Shown here: positions 17,257 to 26,257 of the stretch, piece by piece
How the letters are laid out: every line of letters starts with the position of its first letter
How positions within the stretch are numbered: position 1 is the stretch's first letter
The notes under the pieces: model-generated
Told to the model about the DNA's origin: nothing
What the model saw: the letters and a program-made list of their open reading frames with translations, nothing else
The model's database searches: none
Made by a program: the position numbers and the translations under genes
Assembly: GCF_010692555.1 (NCBI RefSeq)
Contig: NZ_JAAHHG010000047.1
Coordinates: 1-38,545, forward strand
Length of the DNA: 38,545 nt
From: Okeania sp. SIO3B5
GTDB taxonomy: Bacteria > Cyanobacteriota > Cyanobacteriia > Cyanobacteriales > Microcoleaceae
Reading direction: 5' to 3'

Positions 17257-17391
17257 TACAGCCTCCTGCGGAGGAGCTACGCTAACAAAAAGTGTTAATT
17301 GAATTGGGTTCTCAAGTTCAACATTTTCTTCAACCTTGGTTATCGGTTGAGTTACTGTTTCAACTAATAAATTATCTAAACTGGGGACCGC
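17131..17391 (-). pseudogene. C-terminal remnant with two QLxLF motifs
   Basis: An open minus-strand frame of 86 codons without a start. It reads LDNLLVETV, VEENVELENPIQLTLF, then a stretch made of a small dispersed repeat and the orphan right end, and closes with PEPIQLRLF and a stop. Beyond the right end at 17080, EALKKKLATRKDLDAL continues as coding-like sequence to a stop near 17012. I read this as the 3' part of an unidentified host gene interrupted by a truncated IS200/IS605 end. QLTLF and QLRLF both fit the Q-L-x-L-F consensus for sliding-clamp binding, but the second lies in transposon-like sequence. The frame overlaps the end of the oxygenase gene. Identity unknown. Confidence 0.4.
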
Positions 17392-18004
17392 TCACCCAAC
17401 AAACAAGCGCCCATCTCTTACCTTGAGTAATAGGTGTTACTTCATGAAGTATTATAGAAGGAAAGAAAACCATTGTTCCTCTTCCTTTTGGCAATTTTCC
17501 TGGTTCTCTATTAGTATACAACTTCAGTTCTGAACCTTCATAATCTTGAGGATTAGAAAGTTGGATCGAGATAGAAATTTTCCGATAATAATAAAGATCC
17601 CCATTATCTAGATGTTTACTGTAATGATCCTGAATATTTTCCTGATTATCACTAGCTTCATAACATAAAAGATTTAAAGAATCAACTATACCGTAAATAT
17701 CATAATTCCACCACTGATTATTGGCATATTTAACACTATTAGTTAACCTTTCCCAAAGCCATCTCGTTGATGCCGAATAATTCACACCCCAGGCTTTGAC
17801 TTGACGAAAATCTGGCTTCAATTTTCCATCTACAGTTGGGTTTGATGGCCTTATTTGTTTTGATAAAGAAATAACCCAGTCACACTCTTTTTCTGTTAAA
17901 GCGCCCCAGTTTTCACCTGGTTGACAGAAATGTTCTTTTTTAGAAGCATCATAGCAAGTGTATGTAATTTGACGATACTTTTGTTCAGGAGAAATCCAAA
18001 CCAT
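17372..18004 (-). CDS. 2OG-Fe(II) oxygenase, copy with complete metal triad
   Basis: A 210-residue 2-oxoglutarate/Fe(II)-dependent dioxygenase of the prolyl-hydroxylase-like (P4Hc/PKHD) type. The metal ligands are all visible: His131 and Asp133 in KHLDNG, and His187 in IILHEVTP. Arg197 in GKRW should bind the 2-oxoglutarate carboxylate. The rest of the double-stranded beta-helix signature (RKISISIQLS, YEGSELKLY, GTMVFFPS) is intact. The substrate is unknown. A paralogue of the same length, about half identical without gaps by my count, lies 170 bases upstream on the same strand, so the two arose by tandem duplication and may be co-transcribed. The ATG at 18004 aligns exactly with the start of the paralogue. 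Confidence 0.85.
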   Translation of the reverse strand: MVWISPEQKYRQITYTCYDASKKEHFCQPGENWGALTEKECDWVISLSKQIRPSNPTVDGKLKPDFRQVKAWGVNYSASTRWLWERLTNSVKYANNQWWNYDIYGIVDSLNLLCYEASDNQENIQDHYSKHLDNGDLYYYRKISISIQLSNPQDYEGSELKLYTNREPGKLPKGRGTMVFFPSIILHEVTPITQGKRWALVCWVSGPQFR

Positions 18005-18174
18005 ATTTTTTCAATCCTTACTTTAGGAAAACTTTTTATCAGGAAAGGCAGAGAACAGGAAGCATTTATGAAGAAGGAAATTCTGATTCTAGTTCCCGCT
18101 GCCCGTGACTGAAGGGAACAAGAGCATAAAACCCCAATCAATTGTTCCTTCTGCCCTCTGCCTTCTGCCTTAGT

Positions 18175-18807
18175 TCATCGGAATTGAGGACCACTAAGCC
18201 AACCAATAAGTTCCCATCTTTTACCTTCAATAATAGGGGTTACTTCATACAAAGTAAATGAAGGAAACATAATCATTGTGCCTCTATTTCTAGGTAATAT
18301 TTGGGGATTTTCTTGTAGATACAAATTTAGTTTTGCACCCTCATAAGTATTAGGACCGGATAATTCTACAGAAAAAGAAATTTTCCTACAAGAGAAAGGA
18401 TATTCATTATCTATATGTAAATCACAATTATCTTTAACCTGATTAGAACTATTTGTGCTGTCATAACAGAGAAGCTGTAGAGGCTCTAAAATTCCCACAA
18501 TATCATAATTCCACCAATTATTATTTGCAGTTATAAGATTATTAATTAATCGTTGCCAAAGCCAATTTGTTGCTTCCGTTTGAGATATTTCCCAAGCATT
18601 AGCTTGACGATAGCTCTGGTGAAGACCCTCAAATCTATGGCTTTTATCCTTGAATAAATTTTGTGAAAATGAGATAATTCTGTCACACTCTTGTGCTGTA
18701 AAAGCTCCCCAATTTTCACCTTTTTGACAAAAATGACTTGACTGACTACCATCGTAACAAGTAAATGGAGTTTGATTATATTTTTTCTCAGGATACATCC
18801 AAAACAT
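18175..18807 (-). CDS. 2OG-Fe(II) oxygenase paralogue with distal His replaced by Tyr
   Basis: A 210-residue paralogue of the downstream oxygenase, aligning end to end without gaps (104 of 210 identical by hand count). The HxD pair is kept (His131, Asp133 in LHIDNE) and Arg197 in GKRW is kept. The distal iron ligand is Tyr187 (TLYEVTP) where the paralogue has His; a single C-to-T change in the codon explains this. In the family the third ligand is normally essential, so the protein may be inactive, have altered chemistry or act as a partner of its intact paralogue. The reading frame and the rest of the fold are intact, arguing against simple decay. It is the promoter-proximal gene of the pair. 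Confidence 0.83.
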   Translation of the reverse strand: MFWMYPEKKYNQTPFTCYDGSQSSHFCQKGENWGAFTAQECDRIISFSQNLFKDKSHRFEGLHQSYRQANAWEISQTEATNWLWQRLINNLITANNNWWNYDIVGILEPLQLLCYDSTNSSNQVKDNCDLHIDNEYPFSCRKISFSVELSGPNTYEGAKLNLYLQENPQILPRNRGTMIMFPSFTLYEVTPIIEGKRWELIGWLSGPQFR

Positions 18808-18900
18808 CTTTAATGCGTTGTCTATGTAATCTAATTAGTATTGATGAATATCTAAAAAAATATTATACAAACTATCACGCATAAATATTATAAAAACTTT

Positions 18901-19136
18901 GTAAGCATTCAGTTATTAGCAGTCAGTTAGCCTTCTACAGAGGAATTGCGTTAACAGCAACAAGACTTTCTCTTTAAGAAAAGTGTTTAAATTAATATAG
19001 ACTTTTTTAAGGTCAAGGGAACCAATTTTTGTAATAAGACAATTAATAAAGCTTTGCTCGTAAACTAAAAGCAATAGCTGATAGCTGAAGTCCGCAATTC
19101 CGACCATAGGAGGCTTGCTTACGGCTGAATGGTTAC
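18901..19136. mobile_element. Family B MITE
   Basis: Ends GTAAGCATTCAG / CTGAATGGTTAC, flanked by AAAACTTT and AAGACTTT (8 bp, one mismatch). Small dispersed repeats lie near both ends. It sits ~90 bases upstream of the oxygenase pair. Confidence 0.9.
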
Positions 19137-19228
19137 AAGACTTTGATAAATAGACCTTTTCTCAAATCCTCAATAAAGTCATTCCATGAAACATCTATAG
19201 AACCAATTTGAATTAAAAATATAGGGAA
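19133..19228 (-). pseudogene. C-terminal fragment of an unidentified gene
   Basis: Thirty-one codons are open on the minus strand (LIQIGSIDVSWNDFIEDLRK is its core) up to a TAA supplied by the family B MITE. The frame is cut at its 5' side by the IS200/IS605 right end at 19230. Without the MITE the frame would also stop after K-V-L, about 90 bases before the oxygenase pair. It may be the tail of a gene once upstream of that pair. I do not recognise the family. Confidence 0.35.
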
Positions 19229-19229
19229 G

Positions 19230-20664
19230 TTGACATCCTCCCCGGCTGTTAGGCGCGGGGATTCCTACCAAGCCTTAGCTCCTCAGCGGGTTGACGTTTT
19301 GCTGGCGCAAAGCTCCGCTAACACAGGCTGCTGCTACTTTTGCAGTAGTCTTACACTTGCCTCCGCGTCCGTTTAATGTCTCGGACTGCCCGCCCGCGAC
19401 TAATATATTTATTGCTGCGTTGGTATCGCGATCGTGTTTAGCACCACAGTTAAGGCATTCCCACTCTCGTACTTGAAGGTCTAGTTTGCCTCCACGAAAA
19501 CCACAACAACTACATTTTTGACTGGTTGGCTCCCAACGATTAATTACTCTGAAATCGCGACCGTATTTTTCTGCTTTACCTTCTAAAAGTGTTCGGAATG
19601 TCCGCCAACCTAAATCTGATATGGCTCTAGATAATTTACGATTTTTAACCATTCCAGAAACATTGTCATACCTCTAAAACAATTGTTTGGTTTTCACGAA
19701 TTATTTCAGTGGATAATTTATGCAGAAAATCTCTCCTGGTATCTTTGAGTTTGGCATGTTTGCGTAGCATTCCGTAGGAAAATTTAGCTACTCTCAATCT
19801 AGCTTTTTCATATCGTTTAGACTTTAAGGTTTTCTTGGATAATGATTTACTTAACTTTCGTTAGCGCAGCTCCTCTGTTAGCGCAGCTCCTCCGGAGGAG
19901 GCAAGAGGCTACTTTTTAATCCGTTTTTTCAATGGTTTAGGAGCATTAACCTTCCTACCATCGCTAAATGTAGCAAAAGTTTTTATGCCTAAGTCTATCC
20001 CCACTGAATTATCAGTATGGGGCAAGGTTTTGGCACAAGTTTCTACTACAAAACTTAAGAAATATCTATGAGCTGAGTCTTTGATAATTGTTACTGATGA
20101 TGGAGGAACAGGTAACTTTCACGGGCGAAACTATCTTGAGTTTTCCAATCTTCGCTAAATAAACTTTATGCTGACCAATTTTAAAACCTCCCCTTGTAAA
20201 CCTAGCAGTTTGCTTTGACTTTCTAATGCATAAATTTAGGAGGTTTTATAGGTTTACCTTTTCTCTGGCCTTTTGTTGATTGAAAAAAGTTTTGATAAGC
20301 CTGGTTTAAATCATTCAAAGATTGCTGCAATGGTATGTTAGAAACTTCTTGAAGCCAATCTCTATCTTCAGTCTTTTTTGCTTGAGTAATAAACTGTTTT
20401 TGTAGTTGTGAGTTAGTGGGTTTCTTACCTCCTGATTTGTATTTTTCTTGACAGAAAGCTAGGCTATCATTCCAAACAACACGAACGCAACCAAATAGCT
20501 TTGCTAATTGATGCTTTTGTCCCGGTGTTGGATATATGCGATACTTAAATCTAGCTTTCATAATTCGATATTTGAACTAACAGTATTGTAACATATTCAT
20601 TGAAACACTTAACAACTAAAAAATAACCCTAGAATGGCGAGGCTTGGGACCCAATTTTTCGGTC
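19230..20664 (-). mobile_element. Decayed IS200/IS605-type element with tnpB
   Basis: The right end is the hairpin around CCCCGCGCCTAACAGCCGGGG followed by GGATGTCAA (minus strand, boundary near 19230). The left end is CGAAAAATTGGG then the hairpin AAGCCTCGCC...GGGTT near 20630-20664. The same left-end motif begins the short element at 29806. There is no tnpA. Confidence 0.75.
19275..20561 (-). pseudogene. tnpB: TnpB, broken (zinc-ribbon type)
   Basis: The N-terminal part (20223-20561, MKARFKYRIYPTPGQKHQLA) and the C-terminal part (19275-19652) are open. The C-terminal part has the CSCCG ... CLNCG zinc ribbon and the RuvC-III block DRDTNAAINI. The middle carries RuvC-I (GIDLGIKTFATF, near 19.99 kb) but has lost its frame. 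Tandem CCTCCGGAGG-type repeats at 19861-19910 interrupt it and introduce a stop, while a second small repeat (19758-19782) is inserted in frame, giving a 7-8 residue insertion before HAKLKDTRRDF. TnpB proteins are omega-RNA-guided DNA nucleases of transposons; this one cannot be made full length. Confidence 0.88.
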
Positions 20665-20792
20665 AAAAAGCAAAAAGCTGAAATGCTGAAGCGCTGATAG
20701 CTAGTTAAAAATATATAGGAAAGTGCAGAGTATTTTTCAACTCCGCTAGTATCGGCAATTGTAAGCACTAAGATAAGGAAGAGGGAATAAGT

Positions 20793-21038
20793 AGGGTTTG
20801 CTGATTAATCATGAAAGCCTTGGCAGGTAAAGTTTATAGCATTTTTAGATACTAAGGGAGTATCAGCTTTTAGGTGGTAATGGTTCAATTAGGAGGGTAT
20901 TTTGGGCAAGATAGGGGAAGAAAATCACTTTTACGATTCTTCTGACTACCTCTTCTATAATTCTCATTCCTCCTGACTTCACCGATTCACCGATTCTGGC
21001 TCCTATCCCTACCACTCATACTTTAATCAGCAAACCCT
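20793..21038. mobile_element. Family A MITE
   Basis: Starts AGGGTTTGCTGATTAATC and ends TTTAATCAGCAAACCCT. Flanks AAGT and AGGT differ by one base. Confidence 0.88.
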
Positions 21039-21081
21039 AGGTAGGAAAGCTTACTAGAAAACTCCTCACCAAAAAATATAC

Positions 21082-21684
21082 TTAAAAACCAGAGCTACTA
21101 TAACGCTCTTCTGCCCAAGGTTCACCTCTTGTGTGATAACCATTCTTCTCCCAGAAACCCAACTCTTCATCTTTGAGAAACTCTAACCCATTAATCCATT
21201 TGGCACTTTTCCAAGCATAGAGGTGAGGAACTACCAATCGTACAGGGCCACCATGATCTGCTGGTAATGGATCGCCAAATAAAGTGTGGGCAAAGAAATT
21301 TTCTTCTCTGAGAAAGTCATTCACAGAAATATTAGTAGTGTAGCCTCCATAACAATGTTCCATAATATGGACAGCTTTAGGATCGACTTCTACACGCTCC
21401 ATAAAATCTGTAACTTTTACTCCTGTCCACTGAACATCTAGTTTTGACCAGCGAGTCACACAATGAAAATCTGCTGTGAAGTGATTTTGTGGCATGGCCA
21501 TTAAATCTGACCAAGTAAAGGTTAATGGTTTAGCCAAACCCCATACTTTCAATTCCCATGTATCTGTACTGATATTAGGAGTTTCGCCATAAGTCAGTAC
21601 GGGAAAGCCTTTAGCCAAGTATTGGCCGGGAGGAAAGCGATCGCTATTTTCTGCTTCTGGTTTGTGGAAAAATTTACCTAACAT
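21082..21684 (-). CDS. Sulfite-oxidase-like molybdopterin oxidoreductase
   Basis: A 200-residue protein of the sulfite oxidase catalytic-domain superfamily (oxidoreductase molybdopterin-binding domain), the compact form common in cyanobacteria. Cys75 in FHCVTRWS is the expected molybdenum ligand. Other signatures are PLTFTWSDLMAMP, HCYGGYTTNI, LPADHGGPVRLVVPH and the Y-A-W-K-S-A-K-W segment. There is no signal peptide or Tat motif, so it is probably cytosolic, and no haem or dimerisation domain follows, unlike eukaryotic sulfite oxidase. The physiological substrate is not known. The gene stands alone, with a family A MITE 43 bases beyond its stop. Confidence 0.88.
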   Translation of the reverse strand: MLGKFFHKPEAENSDRFPPGQYLAKGFPVLTYGETPNISTDTWELKVWGLAKPLTFTWSDLMAMPQNHFTADFHCVTRWSKLDVQWTGVKVTDFMERVEVDPKAVHIMEHCYGGYTTNISVNDFLREENFFAHTLFGDPLPADHGGPVRLVVPHLYAWKSAKWINGLEFLKDEELGFWEKNGYHTRGEPWAEERYSSSGF

Positions 21685-22202
21685 GATGAAAAACTTTTAG
21701 TAACTTACCTTGAATAGCTGAATTTAACTACTTTAGTTTCTGCAAATGCTAATATTCCTGAATTATTTCAGGAATTTATTCGTTCAATGATGAATAAAAT
21801 TGACAAGTTTCTGTTTTGACTTTTTTAGTTGAGGAACTAAAATTTCATATAAAAAATTTGATAGTTTGGAATTCTCCGTGCTTCCACTGAGGCAGGAAAA
21901 CTTATCAGTGATTTCACCGTTATTCCCAAGTAACCGGTTTCACATGAAATATAGTAATTGCAACTATTCTATATTTTTATTTTGGCACAAATTATGTTTT
22001 TTGCGCAATCCTGAGCTAGAATTGTACCCTAATTGAAAGGTAATGAAGCTTTTAAAGTTATGGATCATAATGGATCTAATTTCATATTCTCAATCCCGTT
22101 TCTAATAGTTAGATACTAATTCTAAAATGTGGGAATTTATTCAATCTTTAGCTATACTATTTATCTAGATCGCTCATTATCGAAAACTTATTAAGAAATA
22201 TC
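21685..22202. other. Divergent intergenic region
   Basis: Over 500 bases between divergently read genes with no repeat family or gene recognised. It should hold the promoter of the sulfite-oxidase-like gene. Confidence 0.4.
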
Positions 22203-22421
22203 ATGAACCTGAACTATATAATTCCTTTAAGTATTTCTTGTCTGGCTATTGTTGTCAGTTTAAATTCTGATGTCAAAACTCTGGACGGAATTCCTCGCTT
22301 GCTAGCACCATGCATCGGATTCATTGGATTAATATGGTTTTTCAACCTTATTCCTTGGTTATTGAAGGTTGGTTGTATACTAATTTTACTTTCTATTCGT
22401 AAAACTGCCCTAACTCAATAA
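22203..22421 (+). CDS. Small two-helix membrane protein (tentative)
   Basis: A 72-residue frame with two hydrophobic segments, about residues 5-20 (IIPLSISCLAIVVSL) and 38-66. They are separated by a short polar stretch (NSDVKTLDGIPR). It follows 500 bases of non-repetitive DNA and is not derived from a repeat, which favours a real gene; a repeat with TAATACCAA ends begins at its stop codon. I do not recognise the family, and the ribosome-binding site is weak. Confidence 0.4.
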   Translation: MNLNYIIPLSISCLAIVVSLNSDVKTLDGIPRLLAPCIGFIGLIWFFNLIPWLLKVGCILILLSIRKTALTQ

Positions 22422-23020
22422 TACCAATTCAATAAATGTTTGTTATTCTTTCTTTAGTAGGAGAGTTGAGGAGAAATAAAGATAAGTATAATTGCTCCTA
22501 GCTCGTAATCATCAAAAAGGTCATTGCACCTGTGTTAATTACTTAGTAATTGAAGTTTCACCTAAGTTAAGCATTCTTTTTTCACACTTGGTATAACTAG
22601 ATTTTTTTACTGTTAATTTTTTTTTGATGAAAATCACAAATGATTTCAGAAAATAGTTTTACTGAATTAAGTTATAGTATTAGGACTTATCAGGTAGTTT
22701 TTTGCAACTTATCCTGTGAAAAATATAGCAATGTGCGCTGGTATATTTACAAATTACAGCAGGTGTCCAATAGCTAAAAATCTTATATGATTCCTACGGA
22801 ATGCTTGCGCAAACAGCTTTTCATTTCCCCTGTTGCCTGTTGCCTGCGCACAGCGCTATAGATATCATTCTTCTGCTTTTACGATCGCGGAGGCTTGTTT
22901 ATCGTTTTCAGTCATCTTTGAAATTATCATCAAAATCAACAAAGCCCAGAAAGTTTTGTTAGGATAAAGAAATTCACCTAAAATGTCCTTCTAGATTTAA
23001 ACTGCGGTCAGGGTTTTTCT
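22421..23020. repeat. Repeat-filled intergenic region
   Basis: Bases 22421-22593 resemble the long interspersed repeat (start AATACCAATTC, end TTCACACTTGGTAT). A diverged family D left end begins at 22724. Small dispersed repeats (CCTACGGAATGCTTGCG) lie near 22795. No gene seen. Confidence 0.5.
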
Positions 23021-23070
23021 AGTTGAAGAATCCCGCTCTGTCTCGTAGAGCAGCGTTGGGAGTATGTCAA
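23021..23070 (+). repeat. Orphan IS200/IS605 right-end hairpin
   Basis: GAAGAATCCCGCTCTG, then arms around CTCGTAGAG, then TTGGGAGTATGTCAA. It has the form of the right ends at 17080 and 28346, without any tnpB. Confidence 0.6.
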
Positions 23071-23427
23071 TCTATAATTTCCTATATTGGTAGTAGACTG
23101 ACACAGCTAAAACTGTGCACTCTTATTTTTATTTCTAGGTGTCTTTATCTCCCCTACTCCCCCACTCCCCTACTCCCCTACTCCCTAATGCACCATTTTA
23201 GATGAAACAGTCCAGTAGGCATTCTATTGCATCTAGTCTCTTAACAGAGGAATTTAACGCCACACCGTATGAAAAAAACTGTAGAAAAATGAAACAGTTT
23301 TTATCTTGATATTGGATTAACCAATACTGGCGCTCTCGGCATAGCTCACTATTCCCATCCTACGGAATGCTACGCAAACGGCAGTAAATGCCCCTAGGAA
23401 TTTCTTATCTTATATTTGAAGACTACC

Positions 23428-23629
23428 ATTATACCAAATTGATAAATATTTGCTACAAATAGCTAGGATATTTATTAGGAGTCAGGAGTCAGAACTCAGG
23501 AGTCGTATGGGAATCGCTTTAATACAATTTTTTAGGGCGTAAATTATCTTTTTTGTTAAAGGGATATTTCCTATAAAGTCTTTTTATTGCTCTTACTATT
23601 CGTAACATTCTTTTTTCACGCTTGGTATT
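23428..23629. repeat. Long interspersed repeat, partial copy
   Basis: Starts ATTATACCAAATTG and ends TTTTCACGCTTGGTATT. It shares the right half with 5975-6091. A family F MITE follows directly. Confidence 0.5.
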
Positions 23630-23739
23630 AGACATCTCCAATAATTAAAAATAAAATCAATTCTTATCCATAAATTATCAATTATTCTTCCCTGTTCCCA
23701 GCTCCGGTGTTCCCTGTTCCCTCTTTTCTGGAGATGTCT
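23630..23739. mobile_element. Family F MITE
   Basis: 110 bp, ends AGACATCTCC / GGAGATGTCT, with ATT on both sides. It cuts the dead tnpB at its RuvC-III motif. Confidence 0.9.
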
Positions 23740-24266
23740 ATTAATGTCAGCATTAATCACTTTACCAGTTGCACTCAGTTTGGAAACCACGTTTGACTCG
23801 TTTACCTACATACAATTCATGCTCTCCTGGCAATTCTAAGTCAAGTGCAGAAGTTTTACTGGTGTAACTTTCTTCAGTCTCAATCACTTTAATTCCTGCT
23901 AACACACACTTATAAGTTATCTGTTTGACTAACTAAAAATGTGGTATTTGAGTAAAATTTTGGTTATTTTTTTTGCCGATGTTTGCACCTTGTTTCCAAT
24001 TATCATTTTTTCCAATTACTACAGTACCAATATTATTTGTGGTTAAATACTCAACCACTAATTTACTGGTGTTATGCAGAAATTCTCCACAAAACGATTT
24101 CGGTGATAGGTTAACGCTTCAATCTTACGGCTAGTTTTTTTCTGGCCCTTGAGAACACTTTGATATGCCCGCTTTTCCCTTGTTGTAAAGCTGATTGACG
24201 CTTTTTAGTGGCTTCCCATTAACAAGCAGAGGTTTCACACCAGGCTTGTTTGTAGCTAGAGCAACT
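23740..24266 (-). pseudogene. tnpB: TnpB fragment (ribbon-less type)
   Basis: The minus strand encodes VALATNKPGVKPLLVNGKPL (after RuvC-I), then NNIGTVVIGKNDNWKQ, the RuvC-II block VIETEESYTSKTSALD, GKRVKRGF and VINADIN of RuvC-III, with stops and frame changes between them. The gene resembles the intact tnpB at 33569-34900. Its upstream side is cut at 24267 by the IS5-like element and its downstream side by the family F MITE at 23739. The N-terminal third was not found on the far side of the insertion. It is clearly inactive. Confidence 0.8.
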
Positions 24267-24270
24267 AATT

Positions 24271-25957
24271 AGGGTTTGCGCTCAAAAGTCTGAAAACAGT
24301 TGATTTGTTATTCAAAGAAAAGGTTGGATAATTTTTTGTGATCATCATTCATTTAAGTATAATTTTAAATTATTAAACACATCGCAAAAACAGTTTTTGG
24401 AGCAAAAAAGTACAAAAAAAGAGAAAAAGCCTCTTTTAAGAGGGAGGAAAGATTGATTACTAAAAAAGTAATTGCGATAGAACTCCGTTCCGCTACGCGA
24501 TCGCAGTTGTGGAAGTTTCCGAAAGTTTGGTCATTACTTTCTCCAAGTTAAATCCTCTTTTTGCTTGCCCGAATTTGCCCTCAATATGGTTCCGCAATCT
24601 TTCATCGCTCTTGAGCTTGTTTCTTCTTTTCTTTATCAATATTTTTTGGTGGTCAACGAACGGGAGGACCACTCATTCTAATACCTTTCTCTTTACAGAA
24701 TTTTCGGTTTTCTCTTGTCCTGTAAATCTTGTCTGCATGAACTGACTCTGGGTAATGACCTGTGTAATTTTTAAACTCTTCAACTGATCGCTTTTCAATC
24801 TCCTGATTCATTTTAGTTATCCCAACTTATTCGGTGTAAAAATACATATCCATCTATGCAACTTGCAGACAGTTTAGCACCAAATTCTGTATTTTTCCTG
24901 CTTTTCCTCTCACTATTGAACGTACATTAGGTTTATTTATACTTACTATTCTTGACTCTATTTGTTGTTTTTTGTTCTCCCACATATATTGTTGTTGACG
25001 ATATACTTCACTCACCACCAATAAAGTTCTATATTGTCTATTACTAAGACTTTCTAGACTCGCACCTTTCTTTATTAGTAGGTCTATAGTTTTTAAATTT
25101 TTACTAACATATTTCAGTTGTTTTTTGATGGCTTTCCTGATTTCCTTACAAGTCGGCCGTCTTTTTTTGGCTACCTTTAAATATTCTTTTCTTGCTGTTT
25201 GACGGTGAGTAATTGGTTTTTTATGCAACTGGTTTTTGATGGTTTTATAGAGAATATCTATAATTTTTTCAGTTTTAAATAAGAGCTTGATTTAATAGAT
25301 TTAAGTCCGTCGGATAGCTGATATCGGCAGGGGCGCAGGTGGCATCTATGATTAATTTACCTTGATGCAAGACCATTCTTGATTTCTTCTAATTTTGTGT
25401 TTTTTTTCCCTTTCATCTTCCTGATTTTCACTCTGAGTTTTCACCATCTCTGAATTAATTTCATTGATTAAATCTGCACAAGCATCTTTCTCTAAAGTGA
25501 ACTAACATTGAGGCATCAAATGGGGCTTGATTTTTATAGGATTCAAGGCCGATAAAATATTGTAAGTAAGGGTTTTCCTTGATTTGTTCTACTATTTCCC
25601 GATCGCTTATACCTAATTTCTCCTTAATAATTAACGCCCAAGGGCGCCATTCTAAAAGATCAGGCAGGTGCTCCCCTTTTCCCAGAGAATAAACTCGCAT
25701 ATTTATCTTCATATTTCTCCCAAGAAATTAAATTCACCATCACAACGAGAGCGATTGTCTGGGGATAATTGGCCATTGAATGGCAGTTCAAAATTTTCTG
25801 GTGTAGTGTCACCTTGGCCTACTTTTCTGTACATGGTTTGTGCAGTATAGATACCTGGTTTTTGATGTATTTTAGCTGAAAACTAAGTACTTTTTCAATA
25901 CCTAAAAAGGCTAAAACCAATATAAGTCAATGCTTTTAGATTTATTCAGCAAACCCT
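24271..25957 (-). mobile_element. Dead IS5-like element, probable parent of family A
   Basis: Ends AGGGTTTGCGCTCAAAAGTC and ATTCAGCAAACCCT, with AATT on both sides, the same termini and AANT duplication as the family A MITEs. The last ~90 bases (CTAAAAAGGCTAAAACCAAT onward) closely match the end of the MITE at 7391-7599. It contains a DUF772-type transposase pseudogene and lies inside a dead tnpB. Confidence 0.88.
24480..25834 (-). pseudogene. IS5-like transposase (DUF772 N-terminus), decayed
   Basis: From the ATG at 25834 the minus strand encodes MYRKVGQGDTTPENFELPF, then in other frames YEDKYASLFSGKRGAPA, then ALIIKEKLGISDREIVEQI with NPYLQYFIGL and PFDASMLVHFR (25461-25712). The central part is at 24854-25228 (THRQTARKEYLKVAKKRRP). 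The C-terminal part (HIEGKFGQAKRGFNLEKV, 24.5-24.6 kb) breaks at a small dispersed repeat inserted beside a HIP1 site (about 24476-24500). The order and motifs are those of a complete ~480-residue IS5-like transposase. At least four frame breaks make it inactive. Confidence 0.88.
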
Positions 25958-25961
25958 AATT

Positions 25962-26257
25962 AGGGCTTGCTGAAAAAGTCTTATGGGTGAAGGTAGGAGA
26001 CAGGAGACAACCCACCCCTCGCCCCTCCCCCTCCCAACCCACCCCTAGCCCCTCCCAGGAGGGGAGGGGAAGACAGGATAAATGGCTTGGGAGCGAGGAG
26101 GTAGGAGTAAGAATTTTCTCAAGATGGTTCTGCCCTACTCTTGACCAAAATCCTGAATTTTTGAACCATTACCATTGAAAACCTCACACTTTTTCCAGAT
26201 CTAAAATTGCTCAAACCAATATCAGTCAATAAGCGCGATATTTAATCAGCAAACCCT
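25962..26257. mobile_element. Family A MITE abutting its probable parent
   Basis: Starts AGGGCTTGCTGAAAAAGTC and ends TTTAATCAGCAAACCCT. AATT on its left is shared with the IS5-like element and AATT follows at 26258. It is an inverted near-copy of 1247-1514, with an extra C-rich stretch (26011-26056). Confidence 0.92.

Noticed and set aside
17080-17298. Plus-strand 72-codon frame
   Set aside because: Overlaps the orphan transposon right end and coding-like minus strand; no protein features.
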